Of a DNA stretch of 64,000 nucleotides, positions 8,765-16,891 are shown in pieces. Under the pieces are notes generated by a model that saw only the letters and a program-made list of their open reading frames with translations, was not told the DNA's origin and did no database searches. How positions within the stretch are numbered: the first letter of the stretch is position 1; every line of letters starts with the position of its first letter. Where the stretch lies: assembly GCA_035544895.1 (NCBI GenBank), contig DASZZM010000096.1, positions 62,001 to 126,000 on the forward strand, given 5' to 3'. The position numbers were made by a program, and so were the translations under genes. This stretch comes from JASLEW01 sp035544895 (GTDB taxonomy: Bacteria; Acidobacteriota; Thermoanaerobaculia; Multivoradales; UBA5704).

Positions 8765-9193
8765 CTACTTGCAGAGCCCCTTCGTGGCGGTGAGCGTGGC
8801 GCTCAGGTCGAGGCCGGTAGCCGACACTCCATCATTGTTCACGACCACCCGCAAGGTGTTGCATCCTGCCTGGAAACACGTGGCCGGTGGGGACGCGAGC
8901 ACGGTCGGTGGATTGACGAAGCCCTTGATTCCCCCTTTCGTGACACCCACGGTGCAGCCGTTCAAGAACACCGTAGCGCTGTTGTCGGCGATCGGCACGG
9001 GCGGCATCGACCGCAGCCGGAACGGACGGGACCGCCGAACCCACCAGATGAGGCTCACCGCTACGAATGCGAGCACGGCCACTTCTGGGAGATCAACCGT
9101 TTGCCCGAGCAAGAGGTCAACCGAACCTGGAACGGCGCCCGCCCAAACTGGGGCAACGGCCCCGCGTAGCCCCCGGGCGAGAGCCGGCAACAC
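8765..9193 (-). pseudogene. remnant of an extracellular beta-sandwich protein
   Basis: Only the last 75 residues of this 142-codon frame (8765-8998) look like real protein. They contain ADNSATVFLNGC, then FQAGCNTLRVVVNND and TGLDLSATLTA, a pattern found at the end of secreted beta-sandwich domains where a binding loop is followed by a sentence like 'F-x-x-G-x-N-T-L-x-x-x-V'. The first 67 residues are not recognisable and carry no signal peptide, so the gene appears truncated or frameshifted upstream. No good ribosome site precedes 9193. The rest of the 8494-9292 gap holds only shadow frames, a GTCGCCCCA doublet at 8571-8588 and the palindromes at 9197-9259. Confidence 0.35.
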
Positions 9194-9196
9194 ACT

Positions 9197-9259
9197 AATA
9201 CCCCACTACCCGGTACTGGGGTATTTACGACCCCACTTCCCGGCAGCCGGGGAAATTGC
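9197..9259. repeat. two tandem imperfect 30-bp palindromic units
   Basis: Unit one (9200-9229) and unit two (9230-9259) share ACCCCACT, CCCGG and GGGG at the same offsets. Unit one lies inside a 29-bp palindrome (9197-9225): AATACCCCA and TGGGGTATT, with TACC/GGTA pairing inside the 11-base centre. Unit two keeps a weaker TTCCCGG/CCGGGGAA pairing. The array ends where the proposed -35 box of the TSUP permease begins, so it could be an operator or an upstream terminator. Confidence 0.5.
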
Positions 9260-9284
9260 CTTCGCGCTCCTGGCGGGCTAGCAT
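9256..9284 (+). promoter_or_regulatory. possible promoter of the TSUP permease, near-leaderless
   Basis: TTGCCT (9256-9261) and TAGCAT (9279-9284) are spaced by 17 bases, each matching four of six consensus positions. Transcription would start only one or two bases before the ATG at 9293. The absence of a ribosome-binding site there fits a leaderless mRNA. Confidence 0.4.
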
Positions 9285-9292
9285 TCTGCCGC

Positions 9293-10279
9293 ATGCTGAG
9301 CGCCAAGGTCGTCCTGTTCCTGACTCTCGGGGTGTTCACCGCGGCCTATCTGGCGGTTTGGGTGGCGGGGGTGCGGCGGACGCGGCGCGAGGCCGGAGCG
9401 GGTGGAACGGACTCGGCAGGCCCGGCGGGGGAGGGGGGCGCCCCCACTCCGCTCCAGGCCGCGGTCGGCTTCGTGGTCAGCTTCTTCGATACGCTGGGGA
9501 TTGGCTCGTTCGCCACCACGACCTCGATCTTCAAGCTGCGGCGAATGGTGCCTGACGAGCTCATTCCGGGCACCCTGAATGTCGGCATCACCTTGCCGAC
9601 CTTCTTCCAGGCGGTGATCTATATCTCGATCGTCCAGGTCGAGATGCGCACCCTGGTGCTGATGATCGCCGCCTCGGTCGCCGGCGCCTGGTTGGGGGCC
9701 GGGATCGTCGCCGGGTGGCCGCGGCGCAACATCCAGATCGGGATGGGGATCGCTCTGCTCCTGGCCTCCATTCTCATGCTGGGGACGCAGCTAAAATCGT
9801 CACCCGGCTGGCCCGGCCACATCGCCGCGGCGCTCTTCCCCTCCGGCGGCAATGCCGAGGGCGTCGCGGGGGCGAGCCTGGCGGTGGCGCTCGCCGGCAA
9901 CTTCGCGCTCGGCGCGCTGATGACCCTGGGGATCGGCCTCTACGCGCCGTGCATGATCCTGGTGAGCCTGCTCGGCATGAGCCCCAAGGTCGCATTCCCG
10001 ATCATGATGGGCTCGTGCGCTTTCCTCATGCCGGTCGCCAGCATCCGCTTCATCCAGAAGCGCAGCTACGCCCTGCGGCCCGCCCTCGGACTGGCCCTGG
10101 CCGGCATCCCCGCCGTCCTCCTCGCCGCCTTCATCTTCACCTGGCTGCCGATCGGCGCGGTGCGCTGGCTGGTCATCGCGGTGGTCGTCTACACCTCCGC
10201 GGCCATGCTGCGCTCCGCGTGGGCCGAGAAGTCCCGTCCCGCCGCGGCGCCCGCTCCCGCGCTCACGCCCCCTGGCTGA
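9293..10279 (+). CDS. sulfite exporter TauE/SafE family permease
   Basis: Inner-membrane protein of 328 residues with about eight hydrophobic segments in the TSUP arrangement, that is two repeated halves. The first family signature is VGFVVSFFDTLGIGSFATTT near residues 58-77; the second-half counterpart is LGALMTLGIGLYAPCMIL. Members move sulfite, sulfonates or other small organic anions, but neither context nor sequence identifies the substrate. The start has no ribosome site and sits just after a possible promoter. The gene ends with a 17-base overlap of the convergent dioxygenase gene, so the two must be read from opposite sides. Confidence 0.85.
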   Translation: MLSAKVVLFLTLGVFTAAYLAVWVAGVRRTRREAGAGGTDSAGPAGEGGAPTPLQAAVGFVVSFFDTLGIGSFATTTSIFKLRRMVPDELIPGTLNVGITLPTFFQAVIYISIVQVEMRTLVLMIAASVAGAWLGAGIVAGWPRRNIQIGMGIALLLASILMLGTQLKSSPGWPGHIAAALFPSGGNAEGVAGASLAVALAGNFALGALMTLGIGLYAPCMILVSLLGMSPKVAFPIMMGSCAFLMPVASIRFIQKRSYALRPALGLALAGIPAVLLAAFIFTWLPIGAVRWLVIAVVVYTSAAMLRSAWAEKSRPAAAPAPALTPPG

Positions 10280-11072
10280 GATCGGCGAGATCGACGAGAT
10301 CGAACGGCACCCCTGTGCCGGCGCCGAAATAGGGGCGGGAGTTGGCTCCCGGGAGCGCGAAACCGTTGATGGCGATGCGGCGCGGCAGGGTGCCGCGGTT
10401 CTCGGCGCTGCGGTGGACCACGTAGGGGCCGAAAAAGGCGGCGCTGCCCGCGGCGAGGAGCGCGGGGACGCCGGGACGAGCGCCGAAGCGGCGCCGCACC
10501 AAGGCCGGATCGAGGTGCCCCCGCCGCCCGCTGCCCGGATAGAAGACGAGCGGGCCGTTGTCGGGCGTCGAGTCATCGATCGCGACGACGGTCTGCACGT
10601 AGCTGCCGCGGCCGTCCACGTCGCGCCACTCGGAAGTGCCGTAACGGCGGTGCTCGCTGTCCTGGTGCGGCTCGAACTCCAGCCCGTCGTGCGGGTACTT
10701 GGCGTGCAGCTGGTTGAGCAGATGGACCGCCGTGGACGCGCCGAGGAGCTGGCCGACGATCGAGGTCAGCCGCGCGTCGCGCCCGCAGGCCAGGAACGCC
10801 GGCTCGCAACCTCCCGCCCAGATCACCCGCAGCAGCCGGCGCGACCCGTTCGCGCCGCCGAAGACGAACTGGCTGCCGGCGCTCTCGACCTTCCGCTCCT
10901 CCCCGCCCTCGCTCGCCGGGAGCTTCGCTGCCAGCTTCCGGCCGACCGCGCGCAGCCGCTCCGCGGCCGCGGCCAGCGCCGCGACCTCCTCGCGCGAGAA
11001 GAGATCCCCGACGATCAGGAAGCCGTCGTCGTAGTACCGGCAAACGTCGGCCGGGGAGAGCTTGCGGATCAT
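10263..11072 (-). CDS. phytanoyl-CoA dioxygenase (PhyH) family protein
   Basis: Fe(II)/2-oxoglutarate oxygenase-like protein of 269 residues from the ATG at 11072. The iron triad is visible as H136-Q-D138 (FEPHQD) and H220 (YVVHRS), with R231/R232 as candidates for binding the 2-oxoglutarate carboxylate. Such enzymes hydroxylate varied small molecules or lipids; the substrate is unknown. The frame extends upstream to 11198, but that would overlap the divergent gene at 11176, and the extension is rich in Arg with no family similarity, so the internal ATG is preferred. A TACAAT box lies about 13 bases upstream of this ATG, hinting at a very short leader. Confidence 0.85.
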   Translation of the reverse strand: MIRKLSPADVCRYYDDGFLIVGDLFSREEVAALAAAAERLRAVGRKLAAKLPASEGGEERKVESAGSQFVFGGANGSRRLLRVIWAGGCEPAFLACGRDARLTSIVGQLLGASTAVHLLNQLHAKYPHDGLEFEPHQDSEHRRYGTSEWRDVDGRGSYVQTVVAIDDSTPDNGPLVFYPGSGRRGHLDPALVRRRFGARPGVPALLAAGSAAFFGPYVVHRSAENRGTLPRRIAINGFALPGANSRPYFGAGTGVPFDLVDLADLSQGA

Positions 11073-11175
11073 CAGCTGGCCAGGATTGTAACCCAGACCC
11101 TCCCGGCGGGCCGCTCGGCCTGTCCTCGCCGGGCGATTTCGGTTTAGAATCCGGAAAAGGGAGACCGTCCGGCCG

Positions 11176-12138
11176 ATGCTCCACCTCGTCGCCTGCACCT
11201 GCTGCGGACGGCAGTTCGATGTCGGGGAGCGCCCCGCGGGGAGCCGCTTCCAGTGCTCGTGCGGCGGAGAGGTGGAGGTGGCGGCGCCGGCGCCGCACGA
11301 CGCGGCCGTGGTGCATTGCTCGGCCTGCGGCGCGCCGCGCGAAGGCGACGAGGAGGCATGCCGCTACTGCGGCTCGAGCTTCACCCTCCACGAGCGCGAC
11401 CTCGACACCATCTGCCCCGGCTGCATGGCGCGGGTCAGCGGCTCGGCGCGCTTCTGCCACCACTGCGGCTGCCCAATCCTGGTGGGCCAGGCGACCGCCG
11501 GAGCAACTTCGCTGCACTGCCCGGCCTGCCCGGGCGAAAGCCTGCGCAGCCGCCGCCTGGGCGAGAGCCTGGCGGCCGCCGAGTGCCCCCGCTGCGGCGG
11601 CCTGTGGCTCGACAACACGGTGTTCGAGATCGTGGCCGCGCGCGCGCGCCAGGGGCACCTCGCCGAGCTCGCGGCTGCCCTGCCCGCACCGGGGAGCGAG
11701 GCGGTGGGGGCGCCGGTGCCGCGGGCCCCGGTCCCAAGGGTGCCGCAGGGGCCGGCCGCGAGCCCGGCCCAGCCGGCGAGGGCAGGGGGCGCCTACCGGC
11801 CCTGCGCGGTCTGCGGCGCCCTCATGAACCGCCGCAACTACGGCCGCTCGAGCGGCGTGATCCTCGACGTCTGCCAGAAGCATGGCATCTGGTTCGGCCT
11901 CGACGGGCTGCCGCGCCTGCTCGCCTGGATCCACGATGGGGGAGAGGAGCGGGCGCGGCAGCGGGCAGTGGAGGAAGCCCACGCCGCCGAGAGCTACGGC
12001 AAGAGCCAGGCGGCCCTCTCCCATCTCGGCGGTAGCGGGGTCTGGGTCGATCCGGAGGCGGACGCCGAGGCCGACCTGTTCACCAACCTCTCCTCCCTCC
12101 TCGGCGACGGCCTGCGGCACCTCTTCCGGCCGCGGTAG
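11176..12138 (+). CDS. multi-zinc-ribbon protein with TFIIB-type ribbons
   Basis: A soluble 320-residue protein. The first 150 residues are almost all zinc ribbons: cysteine pairs at C7/C10, C27/C29, C48/C51, C62/C65, C80/C83, C94/C97, C115/C118 and C137/C140. The last pair belongs to CPRCGGLWLD, the hallmark of the bacterial zf-TFIIB family. A Pro/Ala linker (about 170-205) leads to a second, variant ribbon (CAVCGALMNR ... CQKHGIWF) near 212-240. Such proteins are thought to bind nucleic acid or other proteins, but none of this type has an assigned role that I can apply here. A good -10 box, TAGAAT at 11145-11150, lies upstream; AAAAGGGAGA precedes the ATG by about 12 bases. Transcribed divergently from the PhyH gene. 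Confidence 0.75.
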   Translation: MLHLVACTCCGRQFDVGERPAGSRFQCSCGGEVEVAAPAPHDAAVVHCSACGAPREGDEEACRYCGSSFTLHERDLDTICPGCMARVSGSARFCHHCGCPILVGQATAGATSLHCPACPGESLRSRRLGESLAAAECPRCGGLWLDNTVFEIVAARARQGHLAELAAALPAPGSEAVGAPVPRAPVPRVPQGPAASPAQPARAGGAYRPCAVCGALMNRRNYGRSSGVILDVCQKHGIWFGLDGLPRLLAWIHDGGEERARQRAVEEAHAAESYGKSQAALSHLGGSGVWVDPEADAEADLFTNLSSLLGDGLRHLFRPR

Positions 12139-12294
12139 CCCAACGGGCTCATGCCGCCTGTCCGGGCGATCACCCGGAGCTCTCGGTAATTTCCGGAACG
12201 AGTCCGTCTAAACCGTCAAAGGGGGTGTCGTGTCGCGTAGCCATGCCGCTTTCGCGAATGTAACGATGATAGCTTGCGGCGCGCCTACATTTTC

Positions 12295-15200
12295 ATGAGC
12301 CAGAAAGAAGACCAGAGCAAGCCCGATACCCCCGCCCGCGGATTGCGCAGGCTGGGTGCGCCCGCCGCCGCCGTGATCGCCTTCCTGCTCGCGCTCGGCG
12401 CCTACTACCTGTTCTACGCCAGGAAGAACGAGGACTATCTGATCAACCGGAACCACCGTCTCCTGGCCACCATGGGCGGGCAGATCGGCTCCGCGGTCGA
12501 CTCTGAGCGCAAGATCCTCCGGACGCTGCACGACCTGCAAGAAGCCTCGCGCCAGCGGCGCAAGAGCGGCGGCGAGGACGGCCTGCGGGCGGCCCTGGAC
12601 AAGGCCAGGGAGCAGTATGGCGTCAGCTTGAGCGATGCCGGGCCCTGCCACGAGCGGCGAGACTCCAGGGTGCGCCGCCACGCGGCCGCCGGCGAGGAGC
12701 CTTCCTTCCGCGGCCTGGAGTTGGCGCCCGACGGCTATCGGCTGAATTACCGCTACGAGGATCTCTGCGGCTGGGTGCGGCTCGAAGAGCTCCTCGCACC
12801 GATCCTCGTTTCGCGCGCCTTCGATGCCGTGCTGCTGGCCGACGAGCATGGTGACGTGATCGTCAGGCCGGCCGGGTTGAGCATCCACAGTCTCGGCCTG
12901 CTGTTCGACCCCGCGGGCTCGCTGCCGGGCACAGGCGGCGAGAAGGGCAAAGCCGGCGACAAGGCCGAAGGCGGCGACAAGCCAGGGAGCGCGGGCTTTC
13001 AAGCCGTTCTGCACACCTTGATGGGCGCGAGCCGTGAGCGTGAGCTCGACGTCGACGTCGCCGGCCGCAAGTTCAAGCTCTTCGTCCAGCCGGTGCGCCT
13101 GCCTGTCCTCGAGAGCGTGGCGGAGAAGCCGTCGCGGCAGAAGAAGGACCCGGCGGCGGCGGCGGAGGACCGGCGCCATCGCGACTGGCTCCTCTGCGGT
13201 CTGGTGCCCAGCGCCAGGATCTCCTCCGAAAGCCTTGCGGTCCCGCCTTCCTATCTGGCCGCCGCCGTCGGTGCGCTGCTGCTCTGCCTCCTCTGCTGGC
13301 CGCTGCTCAAGCTCAGGTTGATGGGCGAGAGACAGCGGGTACGCATGGCCGACCTGCTGATGGTGGCCCTGTGCAGCGTTCTCGGCGTCTGCGTGGTGAC
13401 CCTTTCCCTGCTCGACTTCGATCATCACCGCGAGCTCGAGAGCCTGGCGGACAGCCAGCTCGCCGACTTCGCTTCGGGTATGGCGCACAACCTCGAAGAA
13501 GAGGTCCTCCGCGCCTATGAACAGCTCGAGGTCATGGAAAACCTCGCCGCGGCGCGCGGCGTCCCGGAGATCCACGGGCTGTTGCGCGAGAAGGGCATAG
13601 AGGACAGGCTCGCGTGCTACCCGTTCCTGGAAACCTTCATGCTGATCGACGGCGCCGGCCAGGCGAAGCTCAAGTGGTCCGCCGACAACGTGACCGTGCC
13701 GTTGCGCCGCTCGCCCCCGCTCCGAACCAAAGGCTATTTCCAGCGAACCTTGAGGGGAGACACCTGGTCGCTCCCCCCGTGGAAGGCGCGCTGTGCCGCC
13801 GCCGCCGGCATCCACCAGGAGTCCAAGCCCAGCCCGTTCGTCCTCGAGTCGCATGTCAGCGCGATCAGCGGGGTGCGGCAGGCGGTCCTTGCCAAGCCGG
13901 TGACGCGCCATCCCGGGTCCGCGGCGGCGGAGCTCGAGGATTGGCGGGTGGCCTCCCTCTCGATGCCGATGCTCTCGGTGATCGGCCCCGTCGTCCCGCC
14001 CGACGTCGAGTTCGCCGTGATCGATCAGGACGGCAAGGTGCAGTTCCACTCCGACACCATGCGCAACCTGGCGGAAGATCTCTTTGCCGAGACCGATCAA
14101 GACAGGCACTTGCGCTCGGCGGTGTTCGCCCGCCATCGTGCGACCCTGGACGTGCGCTACTGGGGAGAGGACTTCAAGGCCAGCGTGGCACCGGTTCGGG
14201 GACCACCGTGGACGATCGTCGCACTGCGCGCCAAGGCTCCCGTCGAGGCGGCCAATCTACAGACCGTCCTGACCTCGGCCGTTTTCATCATCGTCTTCGT
14301 GGGCGCCTTCGCCCTCGTCCTGGCGGCGGCGGCACTCTTTCGTACGGCCTACCGCGCGGACTGGCTGTGGCCGGCCCCGGAGCGGTCGAACGACTACCTG
14401 CGGCTCGCTCTCCTCTACCTCCTGCTCATCGTCGCCTTCGTTCCGGCCCTCTTCCTGCTGCCGCAGGACGGTCGGCTGGTCGCGCTCGCCTGCCAGCTGT
14501 CCCTGCTCGCCATCCTCCTCGGCTACCTGCAGCTGACGCGCCACCGGCGGCAGGGTGCGAGCAATCTCGCCTGGACTTCGCCCATCGTCCTGCTGAGCCT
14601 TCTCCTGGCGTGGAGTCTGGCGCCTGCCAATAGCTGGCCGTCCCTTGCCCTCACCTTGCCTGCGGTGCTGGCGGCCGCCTTCCTGGTGTCCGTCCGGCCG
14701 CAGTGGTGGCGCCGCCTCACCCGCCGGCGCCAGGTCTCCATCTCCTGGGCCTACCCGGTGCTGGGGGCCCAGCTCCTGCTGCTCACCGCCGCCTTGCCCA
14801 CTCTGTGCATCTTCAAGCTGGCGCAGAGGATCCAGACGGACTGCCTGATCAAGCACGGCCAGCTCAAGCTCGCCTTGGCGATCACCGAGCGCCACAAGCG
14901 GGCCGCGAGGATCTACTCCGACCAGTGGGGAGCGGGGAAGGGCGACCTGCTGGAACCCCAACTCGTCGCGGGAACCCAGCGTTACAGGACCTTGCCCCTG
15001 GCCATCGACTTCAAGAGGCTGCCAGAGGGTGTCCTCGAGATGAACCAGGAGCTCGTGAACCAGAATCTCGCGGGGTGGGCCAGTCACAGCTTGAACTTCT
15101 ATGGGCAGTTCTTCTTCCACACCCAGATCGCGGGCCCGGACCCCAACGAGGGCAAGGCAGGCGCAAGCCTCGGCAAGGCGCCGGCTCCAGCCGCCCAGCA

Positions 15201-16812
15201 GACGGCAGCCGCCCAGCAGACGGCAGCCGTCGCCAAGCTGGGAGACTTGCCAGACTTCCTGGAGGGTTTGCTGCCCATCTACTCCCCCTATTCCGCGGAA
15301 ACCCGCGAGCTGTTACACGACATGGCGGACGACAAGAGCTGGCATTGGGACCGCGACGGTGAAGCGCTGGCTCTGGAGAGCGAAGATCTGGGATTCCGGG
15401 TGTACTCCTGGCCGCACCGCACCTGGCTCTCCGCCGCCGCCCCCAGCTCGGAACCGCCCAACGACGCGCCCTCGCCGGCGCGGCAGGATCCTTCGCCCGG
15501 CAAGCACGACCAGGGGCAGGCCGAGGTCAAAGAGCCCGCGGCTGCCTGGACGGTGGTCAGAGAGCTCGCGGCCGCCTGGGCGCCGGCCGTCTGGGCCGCC
15601 GGCACAGGCTCGGCCGCCGTGGCGCTCTTCCTGCTCCTCCTCGTGGGGGTGGCCTATTTCATCTCGCGGCACGTCTTCCTGGTCGATCTCTTCGAGCCTC
15701 TGTGGTCGGGACGGGAGGGCGAGCTGCCCGCCACCGTGGGCGGCAATATCTTGCTGGTCAGCCGGCGCCAGGAATGGCGCATCCACAATGCCGAGCAGAG
15801 CTTCACCCGCCTTCGCCTGATGGACCTGGCGGACGACCTTGCCGGCTGGCCGGCCCGGCGCCTCGAGATCCTGCACTCGCTCCCGGCGCGCACCGTCCTT
15901 GTCGAGGGTTTCGACCACCGCATCTTCGATCCGGCGTTCAACGACATGAAGCTCGCCCTGCTCGAGGTTCTGGCCGCCGAACGGACCGTCGTCGTGCTCT
16001 CCACGGTCAGTCCGACCGCGCTGTTTGCCGGCCAAGACGCCGCGGCCGCGGGCACGCTGGCGATGTCGCCGGGCAGCGAGGAGCGCTGGCGATCGCTGCT
16101 CGCCTCCTTCACCCTGATCGACCAGGACGCGCGGCCGCAGGTGGACGAGACGAGCCTGTCCGACCTCACGGTCCTGGCCTGGCGGGACCTCAAGAAGCTG
16201 CTGCGGAACGGCCACCGGGATGGCGCGGTGGCGGCGGCGGCGGGCCACGGCTTCCGCTCGGCCCTGCTTGGCCAGGAATGCGCCGGCAATGCTTTCCTGC
16301 TGCAGATCGGCCGCGAGCTCGATCCGCTGGCCAGCGGACTCGCGGCCCGGCAGCTCCTCGAGGAGTTCGGCGAGCGCGCGGAGGTCTACTATCGCTCGCT
16401 GTGGGCGAGCTGCTCCCGCGATGAGAGGGTCGTCCTCGGGCATCTGGCGGAAGAGGGATTGGTCAACGAGAAAGACCGCCGGGTGGTGCGGCGCCTGATG
16501 GCGCGGGGACTGGTCCGGCGCGAGTCCGGCTTCCGGGTGATGAACGAGACCTTCCGCCGCTTCCTCGTCTCGCCCGCCTGCCGGGCAGAAGTGCTGGAGC
16601 ACGAGCAGATTGCCGGCGAGAGCCCCTGGGACCGTTTCCGGCGGCCCTTCTTCGCCGTCCTGGCGGCCGGCGCCGTGTTCTTCCTTTCCACCCAGAAGCA
16701 GCTCCTCGACGGCAGCATGGCCGTCGTCACCGTCGCCACCGCCGGCCTGCCGGCGATCCTCAAGGTGCTCGACCTCCTCTCCGGCCGCAAGTCCGGCGCG
16801 GCCGCCAAGTAG
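12295..16812 (+). CDS. giant membrane protein: Cache-like sensor plus P-loop-less NTPase-like domain
   Basis: A 1505-residue protein from the ATG at 12295 (an in-frame TTG at 12274 is an alternative). TM1 covers residues 18-43, a first periplasmic region about 44-318, then TMs at 319-342 and 351-373. Residues 375-655 form an extracytoplasmic, double-Cache-like sensor domain. About six more TMs follow at 656-843, a second outside loop to 1090 and a TM near 1095-1130. The cytosolic part (1134-1440) resembles an AAA/STAND NTPase: VLVEGFDHRIFD fits a Walker B strand and TVVVLSTVSP fits sensor 1. The Walker A position reads GGNILLVSRRQEW, without Gly-Lys-Ser/Thr. A winged-helix-like stretch (DERVVLGHLAEEGLV) and two C-terminal TMs end it. 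It lies 79 bases before the TIR gene on the same strand. Function unknown; probably a sensor or scaffold. Confidence 0.7.
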   Translation: MSQKEDQSKPDTPARGLRRLGAPAAAVIAFLLALGAYYLFYARKNEDYLINRNHRLLATMGGQIGSAVDSERKILRTLHDLQEASRQRRKSGGEDGLRAALDKAREQYGVSLSDAGPCHERRDSRVRRHAAAGEEPSFRGLELAPDGYRLNYRYEDLCGWVRLEELLAPILVSRAFDAVLLADEHGDVIVRPAGLSIHSLGLLFDPAGSLPGTGGEKGKAGDKAEGGDKPGSAGFQAVLHTLMGASRERELDVDVAGRKFKLFVQPVRLPVLESVAEKPSRQKKDPAAAAEDRRHRDWLLCGLVPSARISSESLAVPPSYLAAAVGALLLCLLCWPLLKLRLMGERQRVRMADLLMVALCSVLGVCVVTLSLLDFDHHRELESLADSQLADFASGMAHNLEEEVLRAYEQLEVMENLAAARGVPEIHGLLREKGIEDRLACYPFLETFMLIDGAGQAKLKWSADNVTVPLRRSPPLRTKGYFQRTLRGDTWSLPPWKARCAAAAGIHQESKPSPFVLESHVSAISGVRQAVLAKPVTRHPGSAAAELEDWRVASLSMPMLSVIGPVVPPDVEFAVIDQDGKVQFHSDTMRNLAEDLFAETDQDRHLRSAVFARHRATLDVRYWGEDFKASVAPVRGPPWTIVALRAKAPVEAANLQTVLTSAVFIIVFVGAFALVLAAAALFRTAYRADWLWPAPERSNDYLRLALLYLLLIVAFVPALFLLPQDGRLVALACQLSLLAILLGYLQLTRHRRQGASNLAWTSPIVLLSLLLAWSLAPANSWPSLALTLPAVLAAAFLVSVRPQWWRRLTRRRQVSISWAYPVLGAQLLLLTAALPTLCIFKLAQRIQTDCLIKHGQLKLALAITERHKRAARIYSDQWGAGKGDLLEPQLVAGTQRYRTLPLAIDFKRLPEGVLEMNQELVNQNLAGWASHSLNFYGQFFFHTQIAGPDPNEGKAGASLGKAPAPAAQQTAAAQQTAAVAKLGDLPDFLEGLLPIYSPYSAETRELLHDMADDKSWHWDRDGEALALESEDLGFRVYSWPHRTWLSAAAPSSEPPNDAPSPARQDPSPGKHDQGQAEVKEPAAAWTVVRELAAAWAPAVWAAGTGSAAVALFLLLLVGVAYFISRHVFLVDLFEPLWSGREGELPATVGGNILLVSRRQEWRIHNAEQSFTRLRLMDLADDLAGWPARRLEILHSLPARTVLVEGFDHRIFDPAFNDMKLALLEVLAAERTVVVLSTVSPTALFAGQDAAAAGTLAMSPGSEERWRSLLASFTLIDQDARPQVDETSLSDLTVLAWRDLKKLLRNGHRDGAVAAAAGHGFRSALLGQECAGNAFLLQIGRELDPLASGLAARQLLEEFGERAEVYYRSLWASCSRDERVVLGHLAEEGLVNEKDRRVVRRLMARGLVRRESGFRVMNETFRRFLVSPACRAEVLEHEQIAGESPWDRFRRPFFAVLAAGAVFFLSTQKQLLDGSMAVVTVATAGLPAILKVLDLLSGRKSGAAAK

Positions 16813-16891
16813 GCGCGCAGCTTTTCAGCATCATTCGCGAGACAACGTATACTGGGAGAGGAGACGCAAGGCAAGAGAGGAAGCAAGCGAC

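Noticed and set aside
9062..9169. Plus-strand stretch reading YECEHGHFWEINRLPEQE, zinc-ribbon-like
   Set aside because: No start codon context or long open frame upstream, and only one possible Cys/His set; likely chance.
8550..9281. 243-codon plus-strand frame in the decayed region
   Set aside because: Opposite the better-supported relic on the minus strand, no ribosome site, no recognisable domain.
11073..11198. N-terminal extension of the PhyH frame
   Set aside because: Overlaps the divergent zinc-ribbon gene and adds no family sequence.
16610..16891. N-terminal extension of the TIR gene frame
   Set aside because: Lies within the upstream membrane-protein gene and is low-complexity Ser/Pro/Arg; GTG 16892 has a ribosome site.
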